A stretch of 64,000 bases of DNA from Aquanectria penicillioides (taxonomy: Eukaryota; Ascomycota; Sordariomycetes; Hypocreales; Nectriaceae), in NCBI GenBank assembly GCA_003415625.1, contig PYIU01000010.1, forward strand, positions 930,001 to 994,000, in the 5' to 3' direction. Shown piece by piece: positions 11,644 through 24,494 of this stretch (within the stretch, counting starts at the first letter, position 1; the number at the start of each line of letters is the position of its first letter). The translations under genes and the position numbers were made by a program. Under the pieces are notes generated by a model. The model had not been told where the DNA came from, searched no databases, and saw only the letters and a list, made by a program, of their open reading frames with translations.

Positions 11644-13171
11644 ATGTTAGTTTCACTCAAACCGTTATTGCATTTCTGGGCCATGAAGCGCGCCGTCTTA
11701 TCTTCCCATTGCCAGGGTGATAGCTGGGGATATCCACCTTGGATCTATCTTTGCCCTCTTCTTCCCAGCGCCTGTCTTGCCTGTCATGACTGGAACTATA
11801 AAGCTTCACAAGACATCACGTCTACCATTCTCACGCACCAGAACAGGCTGCCTGCCTCGCAGAAGGCGGAGCGTCGCATAGTGCGCAACAATGAGACGCC
11901 GGTTGCTATATCCACCTTCAATAGCGCTCCTACGCTCATACACCTTGCATCCACGTCTGTGCCTTCGGTTCTCTCTGACGTGTTTCGCCATCCAGGCGCT
12001 GCAAGGCTCCTGGACTACTATATAGCGAAGACTGCTCCACGCATGGTCGCCAAAGGACACATTGATAACCCTTACCTTACGTACAACTTTCGCCTTGCAA
12101 TGTGCTGCACACCACTGCAGCACGCAATCCTTGCAGTGGACTCTTGCCACCGTGCGTATACCGACCCGGGCTTTTCCATTGCTTCGTACGATCACTATGC
12201 AGTGGCGCTCCGCGCTCTCAAGGTTGGTGTAACGGAATGGTATACTATGGGAATACTCGATCGCTTGGCAATCCTAGCGTCTTGTCTTACACTGTGCTGG
12301 TATGAGGTTGGTTATTATTTTCCATTGTCAATGTATGTACCTCGCCAAGCTCACTTCTGGTCTGCCATAGGTTATTGACGCCAACATCAAAGGCTCACTC
12401 TACCACCATCTGCGGGTGAGCGGTACCATGATGGCCGATGTTCGAGCTGACAAGAATTGCACCGATGAATATTTACTGGGCTTTTTCATCGAACAGTACT
12501 TATACTTGGCAATTGTTGCTAATGCTGGCATTGGCCTCAGCTTGGACACTCCACTGGATCTCGACTTCTTAGGCTATCCACTCCGAGCTCTCAACCATGG
12601 CAGCCCAATCAATGGGTTTATGTTTGGTTGCACACATGAACTGCATGAGGTGATTCCTCGTATTAGGGACCTCACAAGGAAGTCAAATATGCTTGGCGTC
12701 GACCTAGGGGTGGAAGCCGAATACTCGCTCCTCTCATCGACCATCACAGACTGGAGCCCGGACAGCGCCAATAATGATCCATCATACGAACAGATTGGAC
12801 GGATGTACCAAGCGTCGTGCTTGATATTTCTCCACACGTCGGTAAATACAAAGGCCCCAACAGACGAAGTCGTTAATCAGGTAAACACTTCCATTGACCG
12901 ATTCCTGGTCAACATCCAGTAGCTGTCTTACGATGCCCTCCCATGGACTACCTTTATGTGGGCCACGCTGGTTGCTGGGTCTTGCATGATCAATACAAAT
13001 CATAGACAAACGCTTCTTAAGACGTTGCAGAATTCAATACTTCACATACAAACTGTAGAGAGCACAGCCCACTGGCTGTCATTGCACTGGGGAAAACTTG
13101 ACGGCAACATACAAAGCTACGGCTTGGATCAGTCCATGAGAGAAATGAGCCTCGCCATTTGTGTGGGGTGA
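11644..13171 (+). pseudogene. Fungal transcription-factor-domain protein, probably broken and lacking Zn2Cys6
   Basis: Exon 1 (11644-12306) and exon 2 (from 12371) join across a 64-nt intron to give the family segment LCWYEVIDANIKGSLYHHL. The product resembles the C-terminal regulatory domain of Zn2Cys6 regulators, but no Cys6 cluster precedes it. In exon 2 a TAG at 12920-12922 interrupts a frame that stays open and family-like on the far side (LPWTTFMWATLVAGSC) up to a TGA at 13169-13171. Either this is a nonsense mutation, or a 42-nt intron from 12881 to 12922 (GTAAAC to CAGTAG) removes the stop. The intron would be unusually short and would delete helical-looking coding sequence, so I favour a pseudogene. 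The true N-terminus is uncertain. Confidence 0.6.
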
Positions 13172-13830
13172 GCAAAGCCTAATGTACATAATGGGTAGAT
13201 GGCAATCATCAAGGGAAAGAGGCTGTGCAAGCTATGAGGCGAGTTTTTCAGCGCGATGATCATGGTTTCCTTCTTTGTCGCTTGCTCTTGGCATCTGAGA
13301 TCTGAGGACTACAGCTAGTGTGTTGAGACCGAGCGCGCTTATCGCTCACTTGAATCATAGCTGTTGTAAAGTACACTTCTCGCTGCTTGGCAAGATTAAC
13401 GTAAATTTTGGTCTCCCAAGCGCGCTTATCTGCTCTTTGGGAGGCCCTGGACCATCTAATTGAAAAATGCTATTCATTATTGGAACGTTATATTTGTCAT
13501 CACGAGGACTTGACTGGTGGGTTGCAGTTGTTTAGCAGCGGCAAATGCAGGTCTAGAGGTGAGGCTTAAGCTCGTGTTCATTGACGGAATACAGCTTCTT
13601 TTAACACAAACGGACGAATTGGGCTGAGAATTTCGCATTGCTCCCTTTGTGCATACAAACCAAGAAAGTAAATAATGCTAGAATGAGACATTTCAGGTGA
13701 ATTTGTGAGACCTCAAAGTGATTCATTGGAGCACATGTAAGATGAATGTATTTGAAGCAAACAAATCCCTGTAGTACAAGCATAGATTTAGTAGCACAAT
13801 ATATTACAATTCTTTTCAGTCCCTAACTCC
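13172..13830. other. Intergenic, nothing recognised
   Basis: About 660 bp, AT-rich towards 13600-13800. It is the 3' flank of the convergent ankyrin gene. Confidence 0.6.
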
Positions 13831-16800
13831 TTATGTTAACTCCACCACCCTCCTGTTGTAATCCCAACTTGAGTCCCGGTTCTTTCCCTGAGCAATCATC
13901 TTCGCTGAAAGTACATCATATCCTCCTGACCGATCAGCATTGCCAGACCAACCCTCCGGGGCTGGCAACGCTTTCTGTACTCCGCGGTTCGGTGGTATAT
14001 CATTTAGTACCCCACGGATCGGTACATCGTTCTGTGCTCCATAGCTGGGCAATGCATTCTGTGTTGCAATGTTCGACAATTTGCCATCGAGCCACCCTCC
14101 CATCAAGTGTTTTTCCAAAATCTTTCCCTGGATATCTTGTTGGATCTTCTTCCTCTGCTGCTCTGCATCTTGTTCGCCACGCAGCGTGTGAGCGTGGAGT
14201 TTTTGGTTGCTTATAGCAACTTGATGTTTGAGCGCCTGTTGGTGTTGTGCCATCTGGTGCCCGCGAGCCTGTAATTGAATCAAGCTCTGTTTTGTTAACT
14301 CTTCTCCAAGATTCTGTTGTGCTTGAAGGTTTTGCATCTTCATCTGGGTCTGTCCTTCTCTTTCCCGATGCTCGAGCATCATATCATTTGTGAGTTGCTG
14401 CTCTTGGCGCTCCATTCTCGCTTTCGTTTGTGAAAACTGTCGTTCCTGTCGAGCTTTTATCTCCAAGAAATCCAATGTCCTCTTATTTGAATTCTCCGCT
14501 AATCTAACCTGCTGGTCAGATATCTCTCTATTGCGACGCATAGTTTGGCTATGCTCCCAATCGGCCTGTCTCTGTTTCTGCAAAGACTCTTCGACTTCCT
14601 TCGGAAGTCCTTCTGCGTGTTCTGGTTGATTGCCCGTCAAGGAAAAGTATCGGTTTTTGAATCGATGTGCCGTGAGTAATTTGATGAGACTTAACTTTTC
14701 TTGCTGGGATTTCCGCGGGCAGAGTAGTTCGACGTACTTAGTAGGCGAATAGTACAGGCCACTGGAGGCATTGAAGAACAGATAATGTTCGTCCTTTTCT
14801 TGGTCGTTGCGAACATTCGACACTTGAAGATACGCGCGTAGGATAGAAACGGCAGACTTTTGGTTGTCGATGGCGAGATGCAGCGTTGTTTTGCCATCGA
14901 ATTTCCAATTGTGGTCCAAGATGGGCACGAGAAGTTCCATGCACGACTTCAACCGCCGTTCCCATCTCGGACCTGACCCTTCTGCGGCGTAGCAAAGCTC
15001 TGCCAAAGGTGCCCGTCCGTTCAGACTTTCCACCGGCCACTGTACGTCGTGTCCGTATTGCTTCAGGAGTGAGATGCTCGCTTCGTCAACCTTCCGCGCG
15101 GCGATGTGGAGGCTGCCATCGTCGGGCATCGCTCCGGCTTCGAGGAGTATCGTCATCGAATCGATTTTACCGGAAGATGTGGCCATGAAGAGTGGTGTAG
15201 AGCCGTTTATCATTTCAAGGTCCACCTCAACGCGAAGGTCTACCAGCCGCTGTAGGATAGCAGCTCGGCCCAGGTCGGCAGCAACATGGACTGCAGTAAC
15301 GGCGGTGTTCCGAGTGATAAAATCCGGGTTTGCTAAAACAAGAATGTCAGAAGATGTCTCTTTCCACCCTAAACTGTGATGGTTATGCAATCTTACCTCT
15401 CTCGCCTCTAGAAAGAAGCTCAAGTATGACCTCGTCCGAAATTGGCGGATTTCTGGTGAGAGCCCATATGACAAGGCTTACTTCCTCCTCTCCATTTTTG
15501 GGATCAATAGTGTAGCCTGGATCCAATCCCTCGTCTAGAAGGCGTCCAACGGTAGTGCTGGCCGTGGGAAAACTCTGGATCAGAGTAAGAAGGAGGGCGT
15601 TCTCGCCGATCCACTCGGAATTCTTCATCTTATACCGTGAGAGAGCGAGACTGACCCACTTGTCTAGCTCCGACTCACTCCGCAGCTCTCCAATCAAGGT
15701 TGCCAGAGCCAGATTGAGGTCGAATAAGTCTTCAGTTAGTAAATTGAAAACCGTGAGATCATTGTTCTTCGCTGCAATGGCAATACATTTGCCGCCTTTG
15801 GTTGTTGGGTCGGCTCCATGTTCCAATAGTAGCTGAATAAAGGGGGCGGGTAGATTCTTCGATGCGGCCTTCTCAAATACGACGTGCAGAGAGTCACCGC
15901 AAAGCTGGCTGTTGATACCAGTCTCGAGCAATGCGGTTGCAATATGCAACTCATCAATTGTAACATAGGAGCCGCGTTCCACTAGCCGACTAAAACTGGC
16001 TTCGACGGCGATATGTGGTACGCTGTACTCAATCAAAAGCTGGACTTCTTGCAAAAAGCCATGGCTGACAGCAAATTCCAGGGAATTCTTGTCGCAATTC
16101 CAAAGTGTCTCTCCTGCTCCTAGCATGAGAGCCAGAAGTGTTGCATCATGTTTCTCCACCGCTTCAATAAGATGCGAAGAGATAGTTTCGCTGTCGATAC
16201 CTTGAGTAACAAGGATTTCAGCAATGGAAAATCGAGCGGGGTTCGAAAGCTGAAGGCATGCGTGGAACGCCGAATTCATCAGAGAGGCTTTCGGCGGTGC
16301 TTGGATGTGTTGGAACACTGTTCTTAATAGGGAAGCTTTTCCATTTTGGACAATCTCCCTAAATGCCTTCCCATCATTGGCTTCAATGGATGCTTCTTGG
16401 CTGAGTAAAAGCGCAACAATAGATTCACAATCTTGGCCAGCGCATGCATCCAAAAGCGCACCATCCAGCTCGTTCTGGCGGATATTGTGTTGGAGAAGGA
16501 GTTCGTAGATGCCAAGGCGTTGCTCGGGTTGAAGGGACGTTTGTCTGGCTGTTCGAAAAGCTGATGTAGAGACATCTTCTCGTAGAGGTTGGCCAAAGGT
16601 CGTAAGGAGACTGACTTGGGGAATTGAACCAGACTTGACGGCGTACTGCAACGAAAGGCCATCATTGCTGTTGGCACTGGCTCCATACTCCAGCAGAAGA
16701 GTCGCGACGTCGAGAACATGGGGGTTTCCTTCCATTTCGTTTTCCAAGGCTTCAGATGCTGACTCTGGCTTTACTCCTGCCTTCAAAAGAAGCTCCATAA

Positions 16801-19261
16801 TTTGAAACCTGGCTTCGGATCCTCCGGTAGCCTTCAATGCAGTTTGGAACGCGCGTTCGACTGTGTGTTGCGACAACTGCTGGGCCAAGAGCAGTTCAAC
16901 CACCTCGACGGAGAGCTTTTGCGAAGCCAAGTTCAGCACCTCTCCATTCGCATGGTCCACCACCGCGCCGCTTTCTAGAAGCAAAGCGATCAATGGAATA
17001 TCTGGTGGTTCGGAGTCGTCTTCTCGGATCACTCGCAAGAGAGCTTCAGATTGCTCCAAGTCGCACTCAGTTGAGTTGATAATAGACTCCACAAAGAAAT
17101 ATCTCAAATCCCTAGGTCGCACACCAATGGTAGATTCAAATCCTAGAGTCAATGAAGAAACATTTGGTTCAGCCTCAAGCAGCTTTACAAACATCTCCGC
17201 ATTGCCGGTCGTGATGGCATCGACAAGAAGCACGCCGTTGCCAACATCGACACTGGCGCCGTAGGACAGGAGCATATCAACAATCTCGTTGCTAAATTGA
17301 TGATTCTTGAGTTTCGGATTGGTCAATATCATGTTGAGCGTGTTGTAGTTTTCTTGCTTCTGTGCCAGGGAGCAAAGAATCTCGGCCTTTTTACCACTGT
17401 AGGCTCCCTCGTAGTGTACTGCCAGGAGCGCTGATTCAAGGCATTGCTCAGGCACTGCAACTGAATTACACAGTAGTGTGAGTGGTTCAGAGTCTGGTAG
17501 TTTTAATGCCTCGGTCACTGCTGTTCCGGCTGCATTAGGCCTCATACCAAGGGGTAAAAGCGTTGTGAAAACTCTCGTGCATGCCGCGGTTGGGATGGAG
17601 TCGATGATAACCTGTTCGACCGGGGCCCCAGACGCACCATATTCTGCCAGGAGGGACAAAATTTTGATCATTGCGTCGACCTTTTTGGATATCAAATCCT
17701 GGAAGGCCAGCTCCATGGCATTGTTGACGACTCCTCTTGAAGGCCCGGTTGTACACAGCTCGCGCGTCAGCGTCACGTCTCCGCGACAGACGGCTATGTA
17801 CAGACTGTTAGTGTGCTGGTCGTCGAAGTAGTCCACGGATGCTCCGAGGGCCACAAGAGCTTGTATGGCGTCGTAATTAGACTCTTTTACCGCATATAAT
17901 AATTGTCGAGCAAGCGGCAACCCGCAGGCACCTTTTGAGCCAAGGCTCGATATGATTGAAGTCTTTGCCGCTTCGGGAGCATCGAACGGGAGGTGATCTA
18001 ACGCCGAGGATGCTGCATTTGGCGATATCTCTGCCCGCACGATGATATCAAAAATGTCCATCCTGACGTTTTCAACAGCCCAGGTTAGGACGTCATTGTC
18101 ATCGCCAGCGAGTGCAGGTGACGTCCCGAAGCCGATCAACAGCTTAACGAGCTCTATTTCACTGTTTTGGGCATCCCTGAATAGCTGCTCCCGGAGTGCT
18201 GGGGTATCGGCTTGGGCTCCTGCGGAGAGTAGAAAGTCGAGAATAACAAATCTTTCCAAAGAGTCGCTTTTTTGCACAGCAGCATCCGTCGCGGCAGTTC
18301 CCTCGCCTCTTAAAACAGTCCAGTCTCCACCCATTGCAACGGTAATAGCGGCCATCGCTTCAATATTCCCAGCCATGACGGCACCAGTTAGAACGAAATA
18401 AGCCTCATCAGGATCTATTTCCGTGTTTGCCAGCAAAAGGGACAGAGCATGCGCCATCTCCCAAGTTGGGGACGGGGTTCGGGCTGCCGTCGTCATCGCG
18501 TTGATGGCATACTGTCTGGTTGACGGCGACGGCGCAGACAGCCATAATTTGATGAAGGCGAGGTCTGGTACGGCTGAGGAGAAGGCTGTAGTGTAGAGAT
18601 CCTCGCTGGAAGGCATCTCGGCGTGAAATGTTAGAAGCAGTTCGGCGATGTCGTAGGCCCTCTCTCGCAGGGCCTTCTCTAGAGCCTGGTTGATGCATGA
18701 TTGGCTGATGCCGGCCTGGCAGAGCATCACGACGGTAGGAAGCGATTTTCGTCCGACAGCTAAACTTAGCCACGGGCACGTTTGCTCATTTCGTCGCGTG
18801 GTGGAAAGTTTTCGGCCGATGAAGTTGCCCATCGCGCGTTGGAATTTTCCTTTTTGGGCTTGCTCCCAAAGTCGTTGGGCGCTTTCGCCCTTGCTCATGT
18901 TGAGGAGAGCCTGGGCGATCCCGATCGGCCTCCATGTTTGCTGCTGGTCAAAATATCGATCCAAGCCTCTCCCTACTTCGTATGATTTAAAATGAAGAGT
19001 TTCGGGGTTTACGGGGGCATGGTTCTGCTTTTCGGTCCGGGTGTAAAACAACTTTTTTGGTTTCGGCGCTGTGACAGGTTCGGCTTGGGGGTCTCGTAGC
19101 CTCAGTTGGACGAGAATATTTCTGGCTTCGGCTTCCTCATCGGCAGACGGCTCGACGACGGATTGTGCGGTGTGTGTTGAGGCAGAGGAGGATGCAGCGA
19201 GCCTCTCGCCGAGGCTCATCCCGGGAAACCCGAGGATAGCGAGAAGATCCACGGCGGACAT
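13831..19261 (-). CDS. Giant ankyrin-type repeat protein with C-terminal coiled coil
   Basis: Two exons (19261-15397 and 15332-13831) join across a 64-nt intron to give 1788 residues. The first 130 residues are low-complexity and then unique. From there to about residue 1400 the protein is a long chain of divergent ankyrin-like helix pairs (LLLEYGAS, ELLLKAG, LLLEHGAD). In the middle they form a higher-order repeat of about 95 residues containing three units. The segment after the intron has a more typical ankyrin pair (TAVTAVHVAADLGRAAILQRL). The last 250 residues are very Gln/Glu/Arg-rich and predicted to be coiled coil. Such proteins usually scaffold protein contacts; the partner is unknown. 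No enzymatic domain is visible. Confidence 0.85.
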
Positions 19262-20946
19262 TATGGCGGGGTGTAATTAGGGAGCTGGCGCACAGCGTCG
19301 CATGGCCCAGGAATTAATGATGCTTACGATCGCGCAGCGACGGACGGGTGGAGGGGAAGGCTTTTCCTTTATTCCTTTGCCCTCGCTCTCTCAAATACAC
19401 ACGCTCCATTCCCGCTACGCTGGATGTACGCGCCCGCCAGAAACAACGGCAGCGTATGGAACGCAGCCAAGGTCGAAAACGAATGATGGAACACAACACA
19501 CAATCGCCCCAGGGTTGTTTCATGCACTTGGCCCACAAATGGGCTTCCTCTGTGGCTGCATATTGGCGAATACATCAGACGACAGGGATCCCAGGCCCCC
19601 AAATCGCTTAAAATAGGCAGACAGACTCCTGCGTTTGTCTCATGTCGACGCCGGGCGCTTAAGTGAGAGGGACACGGCGCATCCGAATTCTAGCGCCCTG
19701 GTCGGCTGTGCTTGGGTTGCCTTTATCGGCCATCAATCATCGTGCATCAATCATCATGGATGGTGTCAGAAACGCCGTCTTCCAGGTGATTCGGCGGCAT
19801 TTGCTCGTTTTCTCCTCCGCCTGCAAGCAATCATCGTCGGTTCTCTGGGCCCACCGCTTCAGGTCAAATACTGAACGCATGTTCTTCCCTGTCTCTCGTT
19901 GCACCGTAGCCGACCATGGGCCCAATCTCGATCTCGAGCAGCGGCCAGAGCCACGGCGGCCTTTGCAGATGGAAGACGCTCTGGTCAAGCTGGAGGAGCC
20001 AGCAGCGACACAGGAAGCGCCCGACTAACGTGGCCTACTAGTGGCTCCTTCTCGACATGGATCCCCTTGCCATGAAGAACGGTTGTTTGGAACTCGTGCA
20101 TTACAGGAAATGCATTACCACCATCATTTAGGACGGGTAACGAAATCTCATCTGCACAAATGTTTGAGAGTTTATCAAGATTTCACGAGGTTCGGCACAA
20201 AGAGGATGCCTATCAATCAAACGCTGGCTAAAGACTAGAGCGTTTGTGTCAAGGCTTCCAGAACTGGCCACCCCCCACCAAGAGCATCTAACGTGTTGGG
20301 TCAACAATACAAGGCCAATGAAGAGGCCGCCCAAATCAATACTACATCTCCCAATAGAGGAACTCCTCCCGCATCTTATTGTCGTGGTGAAACCATGCAC
20401 ATGAACTTTATTAATTTCTCCCCTAAGCAGTTGGCGTATTTTCAATCCAGGTGTGTTCTTGTGCAAATCTCTGCTACCCTAAACCTAATTGAAGAGGCCT
20501 TTACCAAAAGCACATCGTCGTTGTCGCGGTTTCGATGCATCCTGTCTGAGACATGCAATCTGGATTATCTCTGGATAATAAGACATAAAAACAATCTAAA
20601 GCATTATCAGTGACTTACTTCCACTTGCAACTAGTTATGAGATTGGTAAATGTTGGATTCATCTGGCTCCTGAATATCCCATCACGCATCACGTGAGCCT
20701 GGAACCATCGGCATTCATTGGTTCCAATGCTCTTATCTGACTTGATCATGTAGACTCCACCCCAATCTTAAGTCCTCAACAGCCTCGAGGCTTCCAATAA
20801 GAGCAAATCCAAGCTCGACATTAATTGTGCAGCAATCTCAGTCTGGATCTTTCGTGTCTGACCGAGCTCGCATACGGGCCCATGTCCCTGCATTTGCGGC
20901 CTGGCAAGAGGCATCGTGAGAACAATCGTCTCACACAATTGCCCTG
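19262..20946. other. Divergent upstream region, no gene recognised
   Basis: About 1.7 kb between two divergent starts, the ankyrin gene and the Zn2Cys6 regulator. The short frames at 19302-20028 and 20293-20613 show no family motifs. It should contain both promoters. Confidence 0.55.
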
Positions 20947-23325
20947 ATGGAGGAGGCGCCCCCGCAGCCAACAGGCAGTCGACAATACAAGTCTCGGAGA
21001 AATAGGCCATGCGATCTTTGCAGGACTCGCAAAGTTGCTTGTACTATTGAAAGCCAGCCACCATGCGAGTTGTGCCGTGCGAAAGGCCGGCCTTGCACCT
21101 TTGTCAATGGGCCTGGTTCTAGACGACGACCCAATCGGGTGACTCAGTCAGGAAATCTAAATGATGCCTCCCAACAGGAAAACCAAACTCGACAAGTTCA
21201 ATACGCAGATATGGCAGCTTCCATAATTCCATTCTCTTTTGAATTTCCCCTCGACGGGCAGGATGCCCAGCCGCTACAGGACATCGACATGATTATGGAC
21301 AACCGGTCAATCCCTTTCGATTTCACGCAGCAGTTTCCATCTCTTGCTCGATTTTCAGCTGTGCTCGGCGATCAACAACTATCTGAGAGGATGGGCAATG
21401 GCATCTTGCTCGAACAAACGTCGCCTCTGGCTCTAGCTGTTGAGCCAGCCCCAGCACCACGACGGGAGTCTCCAGACAGGGAAGTGAATACCCACCAAAC
21501 CGCTGTCTCCCTAGATCGACGACCGGGCAAATCCTATCGGTTTGTAGGTCCTTCAGGAGAACTAGATGGCCATCTTATCGCAAGGAGACGGTTCAACGAG
21601 TCCTTCCAGTCACAGTCTCCATTCACCGCTATTGTGTATCAGAACACACGCCCAACCGAATCAGGGGATCCCGATTTCCAACCACCGTCTGTGTTTACCG
21701 TTGGCGATACTAGTCGACTGGAGAGCTCTGAGCCTAAGCTTGATTCTGGGTCCCTAGAAAAACAGCGAGAAAGGTTTAACGAGTTGGTCAGTCCGTTGTT
21801 TTGTCGCGAGCTGATTAGAATCTTTGTCACTTTTATTCAACCTTCATTCCCTATTATCAGCCTAGAGTTGATCCCTTCGACAGATGAACAAGTTCTAGAG
21901 ACACCCATCTCATTTTTAGCGGCAATATGTGCATCTAGCTTGCCATTTCTCATTTACGATGACGCCTTGTCTTTAGAAGAGAACGAGGCTCCGTCAGCGA
22001 CGGACCTTTTTCGAATATCCTGGACTGCCTTGCAGCTGGAATCACCAGACGTCAGGCTTGGCACGATCCAGACCTGTTTATTAATACTTCAACGCCAAGC
22101 TCGTGAGGATCTATTTGGGGAAGCATCATTTAACTGGAAGCTTTGTGCCATGATGGTCTCAAGTAGCCAAACCTTGGGCTTGAACCGAGACCCAACCGGG
22201 TGGTCGGCTATTGAATCATGGGAGAGGAAACTGCGGAAACAGCTCTGGTGGGCAGTGTTTGTCACGGAAACATGGACAGCATTCGGTCAAGGAATGCCAA
22301 GTCACATTAATCTGGAAGATTGTGATTTCCCATTCCCGGAGAAGGAGGAGTTTGCGGAGAAAAACACGACCGAAGATTTTGATCACGCCAATAAAGTCAC
22401 CAACCAGTTTTATTACCTCGTCTCCCTGACTATGATCTTACGAGATATTATGAGGACCTTTTTTACAGTTCGTGCGATGAATCAGACCGGAGGCGACCTA
22501 CAACTTGCCCTGAACCTGGTCCGACCACTCAGAGGACGACTTATGCAATGGCACCAAGACCTGCCCTCGTATCTACGACTCACACAGAATGGAAACAATA
22601 ATGCTGAAATACAACCCGGTGGCTGTATGTCGGATGAACTAAGCAGCAGCGGCTCCCTACGGCTCGCCTATCTCACGGCGCAGGTTTCTCTATTCCGGGC
22701 CTTGCTACGACCTCTCGCCATGGCTGCCATTACATCGCAGAATTTGTCCGAACAGCCAACCTTCTGGGAAAATGACGGAGCAGCCGCGGTAATCCTGGGT
22801 GCAGTGCAATCTGCCAAAGAGCTCATTAGGTTCATCGAGAATCTGACCGCAGCTGATTGGGATAGCTTTTGGCATAGCTGTATGTCCCCATCCTGCTAAT
22901 CCTACTTTCATTGATGGCTGTTACCTCCTCGTAAGTCGACCGCTTACACTTTTCACAGGGTCCAAGCACAATTTTGCTATCTCCTCCACATTTTTGATGC
23001 ACCTGCTTGTCCTAACTCAACCATCCCAGAGCGGCTCTCTTAGCGGTACATCGCCTCAACAAGAATCACCCGGGCCTTCAAACGTCCCCCAATGAGCCCA
23101 TCTAGTGCCGGAAGCTTATCACAGAATGCAAACCATGCCTTTGTGAAAGAGTATGCAGAGCTTCAGACACTGACTAAAAGGTGGAGGTGGGCATTGCGCC
23201 TTGCAGAAAGGGGCGCCGGAGGACGAAAAGGGCTAATGAGCGCCAGTCTAAGACGGACAGAGGCACTGTTCAGAGAGTGGCAGATTGGAAAGGCGGATTC
23301 GCAAGGCACACGTATGGCAAAGTAA
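20947..23325 (+). CDS. Zn2Cys6 transcription factor at the edge of the ureide cluster
   Basis: Exon 1 (20947-22879) encodes an N-terminal binuclear zinc cluster with Cys at residues 22, 25, 32, 40, 43 and 50 (CX2CX6CX7CX2CX6C), preceded by basic residues. A middle homology region of the Fungal_trans type follows. A canonical 79-nt intron (22880-22958) restores the family segment FWHSWSKHNFAI. Beyond this the model is uncertain. The exon 2 frame ends at a TGA at 23093-23095, while a clearly family-like C-terminal segment (KRWRWALRLAERG) is open in another frame to 23325. A further intron with a weak donor (for example GTCCTA at 23009 to the CAG ending at 23124) or a frameshift must connect them. 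Its position beside the carbamoylase suggests it regulates the cluster; that is inference. Confidence 0.82.
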
Positions 23326-23426
23326 GATGAATCCAAGGCAAAGACATTTATTAATTCACGCAATTATGTATCTATCATGAACCGAGATTACTTATAGCTG
23401 AGAAGCCTGGGGACTTTTTATTCTAT

Positions 23427-24494
23427 TTATTCTTCAAGGAACGGAACCTCTTCAACTCCTGTTTGCTCGATCATACGGCCGTAGTGCTCGACCCGACGAT
23501 GTTTGGCAAAGTTAAAAACTCCTTCCTTATTGAACTTGCACTCCGAGAGGTCAATAGTAGCCACAATTAATTCATCTTCAGAAGTTTTTGACTCAGCAAT
23601 GATCTTTCCGCTGGGTGCGACGATGACGGAGCTGGCAATCAACAACCCCCCGTCTTCAACGCCGGCCTTGCCACAGTTGATACTAAAGCAAGCGTTCTGG
23701 TAACTACCGGCCTGGCAAGCGAGTCGATGATGGTAAACGGCCAGTTCTTCCTGTTCCTGCTTAGTTCCAGGGTTCTGAGGAGCGTATCCTCGAGTATTGT
23801 AACCCTGAAGCACCAGCTCGGCGCCCTGCAGCCCGTAACATCTCCAAGCCTCGGGCCAACGGCGGTCGTTGCAGAGTAACATGCCCATGATGGGATCTCC
23901 TTTTCCGCTGGTAGATCCTTGGCTCTCGTGGACGTCCTTGGCTTTCATAGCACCATGGACAAGATCTGGCACGCGGAAGGCCTGGAAACCTAGATCGCCG
24001 GGTTCGAAAAACATTTTTTCTAACTGCTCTGCCACGCCGAGTTGTCTCAAAGGCTCTTTAGTCCCAGGCAGGTGAACTTTGCGGTACTTGGCCATGATCT
24101 TGTCTCGGTTTGCTGAGTAGTATATCACGGTATTATAGTGAGTAGCATTGCCATCGGTGCTAGTCCACCGCTCGGCGTATCCAAGGGAAAAGTCAATCTT
24201 GAGGCTCTTGGCATGCTCGAAAAGAGGCTTAGTGTTGGGATTGGTGAGAAGTGCATTTGGCTTCTCAGCCGACTCGGGCTCAAAGTACTTGGCCACTTCG
24301 ACGGGATCTTGGATGATGTGACGGGGGAAGAATGTGGTCAATGCAAGCTCAGGGAACACGACAAGTTGCACTCGGGACTCAGAAGCTTGATCGAGTAGCT
24401 TGAGCATGCGATCAATGACCTCGGAGCGTGGGGTGGCTAGCTGGATAGCGCCGAGCTGCGCTGCAGCAACAGTGATGACGCGCGAAGATGCCAT
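23427..24494 (-). CDS. N-carbamoyl-D-amino-acid hydrolase-like nitrilase (carbamoylase)
   Basis: Single exon, 355 residues. The sequence follows bacterial N-carbamoyl-D-amino-acid amidohydrolase closely. The Glu-Lys-Cys catalytic triad lies in FPELALTTFFPR (Glu49), KYRKVHLPG (Lys139) and LLCNDRRWPEAWR (Cys208), and the family segments QAGSYQNACFS and FNFAKHRRVEHYG are also present. The enzyme would split an N-carbamoyl amino acid into amino acid, CO2 and ammonia. An insertion of about 25 residues before the catalytic Cys, relative to the bacterial enzymes, is visible. It is divergently transcribed from the hydantoinase, whose product it would consume. A related carbamoyl substrate such as a beta-ureido acid is possible. 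No signal peptide is seen, so it is probably cytosolic. Confidence 0.88.
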   Translation of the reverse strand: MASSRVITVAAAQLGAIQLATPRSEVIDRMLKLLDQASESRVQLVVFPELALTTFFPRHIIQDPVEVAKYFEPESAEKPNALLTNPNTKPLFEHAKSLKIDFSLGYAERWTSTDGNATHYNTVIYYSANRDKIMAKYRKVHLPGTKEPLRQLGVAEQLEKMFFEPGDLGFQAFRVPDLVHGAMKAKDVHESQGSTSGKGDPIMGMLLCNDRRWPEAWRCYGLQGAELVLQGYNTRGYAPQNPGTKQEQEELAVYHHRLACQAGSYQNACFSINCGKAGVEDGGLLIASSVIVAPSGKIIAESKTSEDELIVATIDLSECKFNKEGVFNFAKHRRVEHYGRMIEQTGVEEVPFLEE

